Assembly (NCBI RefSeq): GCF_007644105.1
Contig: NZ_VFAC01000015.1
Coordinates: forward strand, 1-64,000
Length of the DNA: 64,000 nt
Direction: 5' to 3'
DNA from: Elioraea rosea
GTDB taxonomy: Bacteria > Pseudomonadota > Alphaproteobacteria > Acetobacterales > Acetobacteraceae
Part shown: in pieces, positions 9,004-19,538 of the stretch
Position numbering within the stretch: the stretch's first letter is position 1
Layout of the letters: the number at the start of each line of letters is the position of its first letter
Made by a program: the position numbers and the translations under genes
The notes under the pieces: generated by a model
Database searches by the model: none
Seen by the model: the letters and a program-made list of their open reading frames with translations, nothing else
What the model was told of the DNA's origin: nothing

Positions 9004-9064
9004 CCGGGGGAGATAGCCCCCTCCCGCATCGCGTTCAACGCCGCATGGGCGTATCCTGGCCGCC

Positions 9065-9604
9065 ATGGCGCTGCCCATCCCCATCGCCCTCCCGGCAACC
9101 GCCAACCAGCGCCTCGCCGTTGCGGGGGCGACGCTCGTGCACATCACGCCTCTGGCGCGGCTCGGCGACATCGTGCAGCGCCAGGGCGGCGCGCCGAGCG
9201 GGGAGTGGGCCGAGGCTGCGCGCAGCCTTCCCGCCACGCGTGGGCTCGCGCGCATCTGCACCATCCGGCTGCTTGCGGGGCATGGCTACAGCCGGGGGCG
9301 CTGGCTGCGCGACTACTCCGTGATCGACCTGCCGTTCGGCATCGGCGGCGGGGAGGATTTCGCGCGCTACATGTACTTCTTCCGCTCGACGCCTGGCCGC
9401 TGGGCGGCGATCAAGAACATCGGGCGGTCGTGGTCGAGCATCCTCGAGACCGAGGCGGTGATCATGATCCGCGGTCTCGACCTCCTCGTGGGCGAGAATA
9501 GCGGGCCCGTGCCGCTGTTCCTGCGCGGCGACGACGATGCCGTGGTGGTGCGGCGCGCGTCCTACGAGGGCGAGGCGCTCGTCTGGCCCGTGATCTCGGG
9601 TTAG
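9065..9604 (+). CDS. hypothetical protein
   Basis: A 179-residue protein with no recognised domain. It opens with a mildly hydrophobic stretch ([17 protein letters not shown]) that does not look like a clear signal peptide. The middle is rich in aromatic and basic residues ([32 protein letters not shown]). It is divergent from trmFO with a 61-base gap and ends one base before the convergent uvrA stop. GC and codon use match the neighbours, which supports a real gene. The function is unknown. Confidence 0.65.
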   Translation: MALPIPIALPATANQRLAVAGATLVHITPLARLGDIVQRQGGAPSGEWAEAARSLPATRGLARICTIRLLAGHGYSRGRWLRDYSVIDLPFGIGGGEDFARYMYFFRSTPGRWAAIKNIGRSWSSILETEAVIMIRGLDLLVGENSGPVPLFLRGDDDAVVVRRASYEGEALVWPVISG

Positions 9605-9605
9605 C

Positions 9606-12485
<2,880 letters not shown>

Positions 12486-12642
12486 CGGGAGGCAACCTCG
12501 GGGGGAGAAACGGAGCGTGAACAAAGCCCATGTGGGGGCGGGCGCGCAAGGTGCCAAGGCGGCCGGTCATGGGGGTGTGAAGAGGGCCCCGCCCGGCCTA
12601 CACTCCGCCCCCATTCGTGCCGAATCCTGGAGGGCGTTGAAG

Positions 12643-13152
12643 ATGGCCGGCAGCGTGAACAAGGTGATCCTCGTCGGCAATCTCGGCCGCGACCCCGAGG
12701 TGCGCGTGATGCAGCAATCGGGCGGCAGGGTTGTGTCCTTCTCGGTGGCGACCTCGGAGACGTGGAACGACCGCGCCTCAGGCGAGCGCAAGGAGAAGAC
12801 GCAGTGGCACCGCATCGCGATCTTCAACGAGAAGCTCGGCGAGATCGCGGAGAAGTACCTGCGCAAGGGCTCGAAGGTGTACATCGAGGGCCAGCTCGAG
12901 AGCCGGAAATACACCGACAAGGACGGGGTTGAGCGGGAGACCTTCGAGGTGGTGATCGGCCGCTTCAAGGGCGAGCTGACGCTTCTCGACGGCCGCCAGG
13001 GCGGCGGGGCAGGGGCGATGGACGACGAGGGCGGCGGCTACCAGAGCCGACCCGCCGCGCGTACCGCGCCAGCGCGCCAGGGAACCGGCGGTGGCGGTGG
13101 CGGTGGCGGCTGGGACAGCAAGCGGGACCTCGACGACGACATTCCCTTCTGA
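12643..13152 (+). CDS. ssb: single-stranded DNA-binding protein
   Basis: A 169-residue SSB. The OB fold spans about residues 1-110 with the signatures [22 protein letters not shown] and [15 protein letters not shown] Gly-rich linker leads to the conserved acidic tail DDDIPF that binds repair and replication partners. The start ATG has a GGAGG ribosome-binding site about 11 bases upstream. The longer upstream frame is antisense to uvrA and was discarded. It is followed by a strong hairpin. Confidence 0.97.
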   Translation: MAGSVNKVILVGNLGRDPEVRVMQQSGGRVVSFSVATSETWNDRASGERKEKTQWHRIAIFNEKLGEIAEKYLRKGSKVYIEGQLESRKYTDKDGVERETFEVVIGRFKGELTLLDGRQGGGAGAMDDEGGGYQSRPAARTAPARQGTGGGGGGGGWDSKRDLDDDIPF

Positions 13153-13158
13153 AGACTT

Positions 13159-13180
13159 GGGCGGCGGTTTCCCGCCGCCC
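13159..13180 (+). terminator. hairpin after ssb
   Basis: A perfect 9-bp GC stem (GGGCGGCGG / CCGCCGCCC) with a TTTC loop begins 6 bases after the ssb stop codon. It lacks a T-run. Confidence 0.7.
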
Positions 13181-13334
13181 GCGCCGCCGCAGAGACCGTT
13201 TCAGAATTCGCTGCCGTGAGTCGTATGGCGCGGTTTCCGAGGACCGGAGCGGAGCGGCCTGATCGGCCGTCAGCACCGGAAGCGCAGGAAGCCGATGCCA
13301 GACGGCCGCGGCAGTAGAATGATCAAGTGGTCTC

Positions 13335-14705
13335 TCACTGCATCATCGTGAGCCCGCCCATCGTCGCTACCTTCTCGGCGGCGCGACGGCCGACCTCGTT
13401 GCCTGCCTCGACGTCCACCCGGTAGTGGATGCGCGCCCAGAGGCGGGATTCGCCTGCCTCACGCATCAGCGCCTCGATCTGCTCCCGGTCCGACGGGAAC
13501 AGGCGCACGAGCATCGCCCCCGCCCCGCCCGAGAGGCAGGCATGCGCCGAGGGGTAGCTCGGGTGCGGAGGGGCCGCGAAGAGCGGCTTGAGGCTCGGGT
13601 CGAGTTGTGCGGGGCGGATCAGCCAGTAGGCATACTTCGCGTCCCAGCACGCCACGGCGGCATCGTGGAAGGCGATGGAGACGAGCGCGAAGGCGCGCAC
13701 CGCCTCGGCCGGGTTGGCGGCAAGCCCGTGTTCCAGGACCTTCCGTGCCGTCACCTCGTTCCAGAAGGCGGGTGAGCGGAGCCCGCCCGCCGCCGCCTCC
13801 CAGTACACCGCCGCAGCGGACTGCACCCGCGACGGATCCATCGCGCGAAGCTCGGCAAGGTCGCGGGCGATTTCCGGCCCATCGAAGGCCGGAGCGGCCG
13901 GGCGGATCGCATCGCCACGGCCGAGTGCCCAGGTCCTCCAGGTTCCGGCCTGGGGCAGGGCAGGCGCCGTCCCCTGCCATTTCCCGGGCCCTGTCGGCAC
14001 CGTGCCGGTCCAGCGCGCGTCCGACCCGTCCGCCCGGCCGCGCGCCACGGCACGCGCGCCGACCGCTTCGCCCAGCGTCATGCCGGCCTCGACATCGCTT
14101 CGATACTGCAGGCCCGCAGCGATTCGGCTTTCGCCTGCCTCGCGGGCCATCGCCGCATACGCAGCCGCCTTCTCGGGGAAGATGTAGGCGAGGACCGAAG
14201 CAGCCGCGGCCGCGGCGGCCGCGTGCTCGGAGGGGTAGGAGGGCGTTGCCTGGCTCGGCAGCGCGGTCGTGAGCGTCGCGTCGACTGCGGACGGGCGCAC
14301 CCGCCCATGCGCGGCCTTGCTGTCGTAGGAGGCGACCGTCGCGTCATGGATCGCGGCGTTCATCAGCGCGAGATGCCGTCCGAAGAGCGGGGCGGGGATG
14401 CCGCGCCTGACGGCCTCAGCGACCGCGATCTCGTTCCAGCGATAGGCCGGCCCGCCCGCGTCCCAGTGCCGGATGCGCGCAAGCATCGCCGCGTCGCGCC
14501 GCGCGGCGAGGCGGCGCAGCTCCTCGAGCTCGCCCCGCGTCGCCGCTTCATCGGGCGGGGCGGGGAGGCGGAGCTCGGACGGCGAGGCGATGATCCAGGT
14601 GGGCCATCGCGCAACGTCGCCCGGTGCTTCGGCAACGGCGGGCGACAGGGAGGCGAGAAGCGGCATGGCGAGCGCGCTTCGTCGCAGGGTTCGCAGCAGT
14701 GTCAT
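13335..14705 (-). CDS. tandem PAP2 / vanadium-haloperoxidase-like protein
   Basis: A 456-residue protein with an N-terminal signal-like segment (residues 8-25) and two related halves. Each half has a D-x-K-x6-RP element, a PSYPSxHA motif and a GESR...D motif, the phosphate/vanadate pocket of the PAP2 acid phosphatase/haloperoxidase superfamily. In the C-terminal half all residues are there: K357, R364-P365, PSYPSAH 382-388, R421, H427, D431. In the N-terminal half the catalytic His of the last motif is Gln (Q200). Only the second half is therefore expected to be catalytic. The start MTLLRTLRRS is preceded by a GGAGAG ribosome-binding site. Substrate and export route are not certain. Confidence 0.82.
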   Translation of the reverse strand: MTLLRTLRRSALAMPLLASLSPAVAEAPGDVARWPTWIIASPSELRLPAPPDEAATRGELEELRRLAARRDAAMLARIRHWDAGGPAYRWNEIAVAEAVRRGIPAPLFGRHLALMNAAIHDATVASYDSKAAHGRVRPSAVDATLTTALPSQATPSYPSEHAAAAAAAASVLAYIFPEKAAAYAAMAREAGESRIAAGLQYRSDVEAGMTLGEAVGARAVARGRADGSDARWTGTVPTGPGKWQGTAPALPQAGTWRTWALGRGDAIRPAAPAFDGPEIARDLAELRAMDPSRVQSAAAVYWEAAAGGLRSPAFWNEVTARKVLEHGLAANPAEAVRAFALVSIAFHDAAVACWDAKYAYWLIRPAQLDPSLKPLFAAPPHPSYPSAHACLSGGAGAMLVRLFPSDREQIEALMREAGESRLWARIHYRVDVEAGNEVGRRAAEKVATMGGLTMMQ

Positions 14706-14927
14706 CGTCTCTCTCCACAGCATGTTGCGCAGAGCGAACGATATGATCGCGGTCCGTCCGCCGGGGGCGGCGCGTCTCCCTCGTTCGCCGTCTCTCTCGC
14801 CGGGCACGCCTGGCGACGGCGCCGGTCCATGCATGAGCGTGCGGAGACGATGTTTCGCGGCGATTTCAGAACGAAAACGTGATCGATGCATTGTCCGCAA
14901 CGGTCGGCGCGGGATAGCCTTACTCTG

Positions 14928-14947
14928 GTCGTGCAGCCCTGCACGAC
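14928..14947. promoter_or_regulatory. 20-bp perfect dyad upstream of the SGC...H protein gene
   Basis: Arms GTCGTGCAG and CTGCACGAC are separated by CC and end directly before the ribosome-binding site (AGGGAAGG). A plausible sigma-70-like pair, TTGTCC at 14891-14896 and TAGCCT at 14915-14920 with 18-base spacing, lies just upstream. The dyad would then cover about +1 to +20, the place for a repressor operator or an RNA hairpin affecting translation. Confidence 0.55.
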
Positions 14948-14961
14948 AGGGAAGGATGCCC

Positions 14962-15636
14962 ATGCCAATCACGATCAATGACTTCCAGAACACCTGCTAC
15001 GACGTCGCGCTCGCAAACGGCGTGCAGGTGAGCGAGCAGCTCTACGGCACGAACAACGAGCACCACTTCGTCAAGAACGGCTCGACGTTCCGCTCGCACG
15101 TCGTCGCGAGCCCCTACCCTGGGCTGCGGCGCATCGAGATCATCGCCGGCAACGACACGGTGTTCCTTCCCTACTACCAGGACCAGATCGCTTCGGTGCG
15201 GCTGACCAATGCGGGGCCGGACTTCTTCATCACCGCCAACATGTCGGGTTGCGCGCTCTTCATCGGGCGCGAGAGCCCGACGAACCATCTCGTCGTCTTC
15301 CACGCCAACAGCCAGATCGGCTCGGACAAGGCGACGATGGACGCGCACGCGCCATCGCATCAGAGCATGCAGGCGCTCGGCGCGATCGACACGCTCGTGG
15401 CCACGGCGAAGCCGAACTTTCCCGCCATGCGCCTCGTCTGCTCGCTGACGAAGCCGACCTACCTCGCCAATGTCGACCAGCTCACCAACTCGGGCGGGAA
15501 CTTCCTCGGCGGAACCACCATCGCTGGCTGGCGTACCGGCACGACATGGGAGTTCTGGTACCAGAACTGGGGCCAGGTGAACGGTACGGGCGGCGTGCGT
15601 CTGCTCAAGGCGCGGAAGTTCTACGAAGGCCCCTGA
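14962..15636 (+). CDS. uncharacterised protein with SGC...H signature, possible CNF1/BLF1-fold
   Basis: A 224-residue, Asn/Thr-rich protein without signal peptide or membrane helix. The family is not firmly recognised. The centre has a strand ending in NMSGC (C97), then IGR, and 17 residues later FHAN (H114). A Cys in an (L/M)SGC motif followed 12-17 residues later by an essential His is the active-site layout of the CNF1/BLF1 glutamine-deamidase fold, so this is a candidate member. The start at 14962 has a GAAGG ribosome-binding site at good spacing; an ATG two codons upstream is too close to it. A 20-bp dyad sits just before that site. It is flanked by a PAP2-like gene and a GlcG-like gene. 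Confidence 0.6.
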   Translation: MPITINDFQNTCYDVALANGVQVSEQLYGTNNEHHFVKNGSTFRSHVVASPYPGLRRIEIIAGNDTVFLPYYQDQIASVRLTNAGPDFFITANMSGCALFIGRESPTNHLVVFHANSQIGSDKATMDAHAPSHQSMQALGAIDTLVATAKPNFPAMRLVCSLTKPTYLANVDQLTNSGGNFLGGTTIAGWRTGTTWEFWYQNWGQVNGTGGVRLLKARKFYEGP

Positions 15637-15655
15637 GCGCCGCCGCCCCGCACGC

Positions 15656-16141
15656 TCACCGCAGCATGTCGCGGTGCTTCTCAAGAGCGGCGTTGGCGCA
15701 TTCCTCGTCGATCTGACCGCTCGGCGCACCGCCGACGCCGATCGCGCCGACAACCTCGTCGCCCGCGCGGATCGGCACGCCGCCGCCGAGAAGAAGGAAG
15801 CCCGGGATGTGGACGAGGTTGCGCGCTCCGGGATTGGTCTCGGCTGCCTGGGCCATGGCAGAGGTCGCGTTGCGCGCCGAGGCGGAGGTGTAGGCCTTCT
15901 TGCGGCTTGCGCCGAGCGTGTGCGGCCCGGCCCTGTCCGCCCGGAGCATCGCACGCACCACGCCTGCCCGATCGACGACCGTCGCGGCCACGTTGAAGTT
16001 CCGCGCGGCGCAGGCCTCGACGGCGGCGAGCGCGAGCGCCTGGGCGGCGGCAAGCGAAACGGTTCGTTCCTGGATCAGCTGGGCCTGTGCCCCGCCACCC
16101 ATCAACAGAGCAGTCGCGGCAAGCAATGCCTGGCGCATCAT
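15656..16141 (-). CDS. GlcG/HbpS-family protein, exported
   Basis: A 161-residue protein with a clear signal peptide (MMRQALLAATALLMGGGAQAQ) and a GlcG/HbpS domain. The domain shows VVDRAGVVRAMLRADRAGPHT, a conserved lysine run SRKKAYTSA and GGGVPI...VGAIGVGG. Members bind haem or cobalamin-related ligands, or are of unknown role in glycolate loci; this one is likely periplasmic. The start is chosen at the double ATG preceded by GGGAGA. It converges with the SGC...H gene. Confidence 0.85.
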   Translation of the reverse strand: MMRQALLAATALLMGGGAQAQLIQERTVSLAAAQALALAAVEACAARNFNVAATVVDRAGVVRAMLRADRAGPHTLGASRKKAYTSASARNATSAMAQAAETNPGARNLVHIPGFLLLGGGVPIRAGDEVVGAIGVGGAPSGQIDEECANAALEKHRDMLR

Positions 16142-16283
16142 CGACGTTCTCCCTTCCACGGTCGTCTTCGACGTTCTCTCCTGGGCGCCCGGCACGCCAC
16201 GGCAGGCACGGTAGCACGGGGCGCGCCTCTTTCCAGATGCGACACGGACGCTAGGATGGACGCATTGCCGCGAAAGGACAGAG

Positions 16284-16892
16284 ATGACCGAGACGGTCAG
16301 TTGCTACTACACGCTCTCGAGCCCGTGGATGTATCTCGGCGGGCCGCAGCTTTCCGACATCATCCGCCGCCACCGCGCGACGCTCGTGCTGAAGCCGTAC
16401 GACTTCCTCGAGGTGGTTCCCGACAATGGCGGCATCCCTCTGCGCACCCGCCCGCTCGCGCGCCAGGAATACCACGCGCTGGAGCTTGACCGCTGGCGCC
16501 GCGCCCTCGGCCTGCCGCTGAACCTTCGCCCGCGCTTCTACCCGCCTGCCGACCAGCGACCCGCCGGAAGGATGGTGATGGCAGCACAGGCAGCGGGGCA
16601 GGACGCGATGCGGCTGTCGCACGCGCTTCTCCGCGCGCTCTGGGTCGAGGAGCGGGACATCGCGCTGCCCGAGACGCGCCGCGCCATCGCCGATGAGAAC
16701 GGCATGGATGGAGCCGCGCTGCTCGCGGCCGAGGACGCACCCGCCATCCTCGCGGAATGGCAGGCGAACAACCGCGAGGCCGCCGAGCGCGGCGTGTTCG
16801 GCAGCCCGACGATCTTCTGCGGCGATCTCTGGATCTGGGGCCAGGACAGGCTGTTCTTCCTCGACGAACACCTGTCGCGTCGCGCGGCATGA
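16284..16892 (+). CDS. 2-hydroxychromene-2-carboxylate isomerase family protein
   Basis: A 202-residue DsbA-fold protein of the HCCA isomerase/kappa-GST family. The opening YYTLSSPWMYLGGPQL carries the Ser that replaces the redox cysteines, and the C-terminus has GVFGSPTIFCGDLWIWGQDRL, which is highly typical. Family members isomerise hydroxychromene carboxylates in naphthalene breakdown or act on other glutathione-dependent substrates. No aromatic-degradation genes are nearby, so the substrate is open. Its stop overlaps the start of the next gene (ATGA), so the two are translationally coupled. Confidence 0.9.
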   Translation: MTETVSCYYTLSSPWMYLGGPQLSDIIRRHRATLVLKPYDFLEVVPDNGGIPLRTRPLARQEYHALELDRWRRALGLPLNLRPRFYPPADQRPAGRMVMAAQAAGQDAMRLSHALLRALWVEERDIALPETRRAIADENGMDGAALLAAEDAPAILAEWQANNREAAERGVFGSPTIFCGDLWIWGQDRLFFLDEHLSRRAA

Positions 16893-18154
16893 GCGCGCTC
16901 TCCGTCGCCGTCATCGGCGCGGGTGCCGTCGGAGCTGCCACGGCGCTGACGCTCGCCCGCGAAGGCCACCACGTCACCCTCATCGAGCCAGGCGAGCCTG
17001 GCGGCGAGCAGGCCGCCTCCTACGGCAACGCCTGCTGGATCAGCCCCGAAAGCGTCGTGCCGATGGCAACGCCCGGGGTGTGGAGAAAGGTTCCGGGCTG
17101 GCTGTCCGACCCGCTGGGGCCGCTCACCATCCGCTGGGCGCATCTTCCCACCCTCGCTCCCTGGCTCGTCCGCTTCCTCCGCGCCGGCTCGACGGTCGCC
17201 AAGGTGGAGCGCACGAGCCGGGCGCTGCGCGGCCTCGTCCATGACGCTGTGGAGCGGCACGAGGCGCTTGCGGCCTCGGCAGGGGTGTCTGAGCTGATCG
17301 CCCGCAACGGCCATCTCTACGCGTTCCGCGACCGTGCAGCCTTCGAGGCCGAGGCGCTCGGCTGGCGGCTGCGGCGCGAGGCGGGCGTGCGGTGGCTGGA
17401 GCTCTCGGCGGAGGAGCTGCACCAGCGCGAGCCGGCCCTGTCACGCGAGTATCGTTTCGCCCTGCTTCTCGAGGACGCCGCGCACGTGACCGATCCGGGC
17501 GCTTATGTTGCCGCGCTCGCCTCGGCCGCTCTGGCGCAGGGGGCGATGCACCGCCGCGCGCGTGCGACAGGCTTCGAGATCAGGGCCGGGCGTCTCCAGG
17601 CAGTGCTGACCTCGGACGGCCGCGTCGCTGCCGACCGCGCCGTCATCGCCGTCGGCGCGCATGGCAAGGCGCTCGCTGCCGCGGCGGGCGATTCCGTGCC
17701 GATCGAGAGCGAGCGCGGCTACCACATCGTGATCGAGGCGCCGGAGGCCTCCGTGCGCACCCCCGTGATGGTGGCCGATGCCAAGACGCCCCTGACGCCG
17801 ACGGTCCGTGGCCTGCGCGTCGCCGGCCAGGTCGAGCTCGCCTCGATCACGGCCGAGCCGGCCTGGGCGCGGTCCGACGTCCTGCTCGCGCTCGCGCGGC
17901 GGTTGCTCCCCGGACTTCCCTCCGACATCCCGCCGGAGCGGATCAGGCGCTGGATGGGCCACAGGCCTTCGGTCGCGGATGGGCTTCCCGTACTCGGGCC
18001 GGCCAGCGGCTCGGCCGACATCGTCCACGCCTTCGGGCATGGGCATATCGGCCTTGCCGCCGCGCCGAAGACAGCCGCCCTGGTGGCCGACCTCGTGGCG
18101 CAGCGTGCGCCGGCGATCGACCTCGCCCCGTTCTCCCCCACCCGCTTCCGCTGA
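16889..18154 (+). CDS. FAD-dependent D-amino-acid dehydrogenase-like oxidoreductase
   Basis: A 421-residue DAO-family flavoprotein. The dinucleotide motif GAGAVGAATALTLAREGH starts at residue 10. SYGNACWISPESVVPMATPG is the DadA-type substrate-side block, and the C-terminal GxRPSxxDGLPVLGP and FGHGHIGLAAAP motifs are present. DadA-type enzymes oxidise D-amino acids and pass electrons to the respiratory chain. Overlap of 4 bases with the upstream isomerase gene suggests coupled expression. The exact amino-acid substrate is unknown. Confidence 0.88.
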   Translation: MSALSVAVIGAGAVGAATALTLAREGHHVTLIEPGEPGGEQAASYGNACWISPESVVPMATPGVWRKVPGWLSDPLGPLTIRWAHLPTLAPWLVRFLRAGSTVAKVERTSRALRGLVHDAVERHEALAASAGVSELIARNGHLYAFRDRAAFEAEALGWRLRREAGVRWLELSAEELHQREPALSREYRFALLLEDAAHVTDPGAYVAALASAALAQGAMHRRARATGFEIRAGRLQAVLTSDGRVAADRAVIAVGAHGKALAAAAGDSVPIESERGYHIVIEAPEASVRTPVMVADAKTPLTPTVRGLRVAGQVELASITAEPAWARSDVLLALARRLLPGLPSDIPPERIRRWMGHRPSVADGLPVLGPASGSADIVHAFGHGHIGLAAAPKTAALVADLVAQRAPAIDLAPFSPTRFR

Positions 18155-18172
18155 GGGGGGCGGGCCGGGCGG

Positions 18173-18637
18173 TCAGCCGGTCTTGATCTCGATGCGGGTC
18201 CTTGGCTTCTCGGCCTCGGGCGGTCGGGGAAGCATCACGGTCAGCACGCCCTTGACGAAGTTCGCCTGCACGGCGTCGGTCTTCGGCGTGAAGGGAAGTT
18301 GCAGCGCGCGGGAGAAGGCGCCGTAGCTGCGCTCCTGAACGTGCCAGCCCTTCTCCTCGCGCTTCTCCTCCGTCCGCTTCTCGCCCTTGATCGTCAGCAC
18401 GTCCTCGTCGAGCGAGATCTCGACATCCTTGTCGTCGAGCCCCGGAAGCTCGGCGGTGACGGTGATGCCGTCCGGATTCTCCTTCACGTCGATCGCTGGC
18501 TGCCAGTCGGAGCGCATGAGCGGCATCGGCCCGCTTCCGCCGAACGCCTTCTCCATCTGCTGCTGCAGCCGGCGCACGTCCTCGAGCATGCGGTCGATGC
18601 CGCCTGAACCGCCGAACAGATTGGGCAAGAGTGCCAT
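18173..18637 (-). CDS. Hsp20/alpha-crystallin small heat-shock protein
   Basis: A 154-residue small heat-shock chaperone. The alpha-crystallin domain spans about residues 43-145, with PAIDVKENPDGITVTAELPG, DEDVLTIKGEKR and the closing KGVLTVMLPRP, followed by a short C-terminal extension. The start MALLPNLFGG has a GGAGGA ribosome-binding site. It binds unfolding proteins in the cytoplasm. No sigma-32 promoter was recognised in the short upstream gap. It converges with the FAD oxidoreductase gene. Confidence 0.93.
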   Translation of the reverse strand: MALLPNLFGGSGGIDRMLEDVRRLQQQMEKAFGGSGPMPLMRSDWQPAIDVKENPDGITVTAELPGLDDKDVEISLDEDVLTIKGEKRTEEKREEKGWHVQERSYGAFSRALQLPFTPKTDAVQANFVKGVLTVMLPRPPEAEKPRTRIEIKTG

Positions 18638-18725
18638 CGCCTGGTCCTCCTTCTCGGGCGCCCGCATTCCACCTGGGCGCCGGGAAGGAACTACGCCGTC
18701 ACCGCCAGGGTTTCCTTGATCGACC

Positions 18726-19340
18726 TCAACCTGCCGCGCGCGGGCGGTAATGCCATACCGAGGCGGGCGGGAGGTTGAGCGGGGTCCAGGCGAGCCGCCT
18801 GCCCTCGAGCCCGTGCGCGGCGCGGGGCAGGGGCGAGGTGATGCAGTATGAGTAGTGAAGGAAGCCGCGGCCCGGTGCGGCGTCCTCGATGGCCTCGATC
18901 AGCGCCGCCTGGCGCGGCCGCGGGAGGAGGACGAGCGGGATGCCGCAGACCACCGCGCCAACCCGCCCCGTCGCTTCCGGCCCGAGGAGAGTGCGCAGCG
19001 ACCAGGCATCGCCACAGACGACATTCACGCCTTGGTAGGCCGCGGCCAGCACATCCGCCATCTCCGGCACGATCTCGACTACGGTCAGCCGTGCCGGGGC
19101 GATGCCGCCCTCGAGCAGCGCCCGCGTGATCGCCCCGGTGCCCGCGCCGAGCTCGACCACGGGCGCCCCGGCGGCGATCCGCTTCGCCGCTGCGGCGACG
19201 CGCCGGCCGAGCGCGGGGGAGGAGGGCACGATCGAGCCCATTTCCAGGGGGTTGGCTACCCAGCGCCTGAGGAAAAGAAGGGTCCGCGAGGCGGGGGTGG
19301 AGGCGGAGCGCGTCTCCGCGTGGGTTCCGGCAGGTACCAT
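18726..19340 (-). CDS. SAM-dependent methyltransferase, PmtA-like phospholipid N-methyltransferase
   Basis: A 204-residue class I methyltransferase. SAM motif I is VVELGAGTGA at 61-70, preceded by FLRRWVANPLEMGSIVPSS, which matches the membrane-binding entry segment of Rhodobacter/Agrobacterium PmtA and of KsgA-like methyltransferases. PmtA converts phosphatidylethanolamine to phosphatidylcholine, a common lipid in alphaproteobacteria. The start MVPAGTH is the most probable; the frame runs further upstream. It is divergent from pleD with about 200 bases between. The substrate assignment is inferred from family resemblance. Confidence 0.78.
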   Translation of the reverse strand: MVPAGTHAETRSASTPASRTLLFLRRWVANPLEMGSIVPSSPALGRRVAAAAKRIAAGAPVVELGAGTGAITRALLEGGIAPARLTVVEIVPEMADVLAAAYQGVNVVCGDAWSLRTLLGPEATGRVGAVVCGIPLVLLPRPRQAALIEAIEDAAPGRGFLHYSYCITSPLPRAAHGLEGRRLAWTPLNLPPASVWHYRPRAAG

Positions 19341-19538
19341 GGCGTGGTCGACTCGTCCTTTCTCGCGGTGTCGGAAAGACAGCGAACGGCAGGACGACGG
19401 GGGCAGGCGCGGGGCGCCATCTCGGTTCGATGACGGTTGCACGCGGCGGTCGTGTGCTGCGGCGCACACAGCGGCCTCGCGATTTCGGGTGCGGGCTGGG
19501 CACGATTCGTTATTCTAGGTTGTGGAACATCACGCCCC

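Noticed and set aside
12486-12642. Possible SOS box between uvrA and ssb
   Set aside because: Only a single GAAC is present; no GAAC-N7-GAAC or GTTC-N7-GTTC pair was found.
18638-18725. GGAAAC...GTT upstream of hsp20 as a stress promoter
   Set aside because: It has an extra A in the -35 element and 18-base spacing, so it does not meet the consensus.
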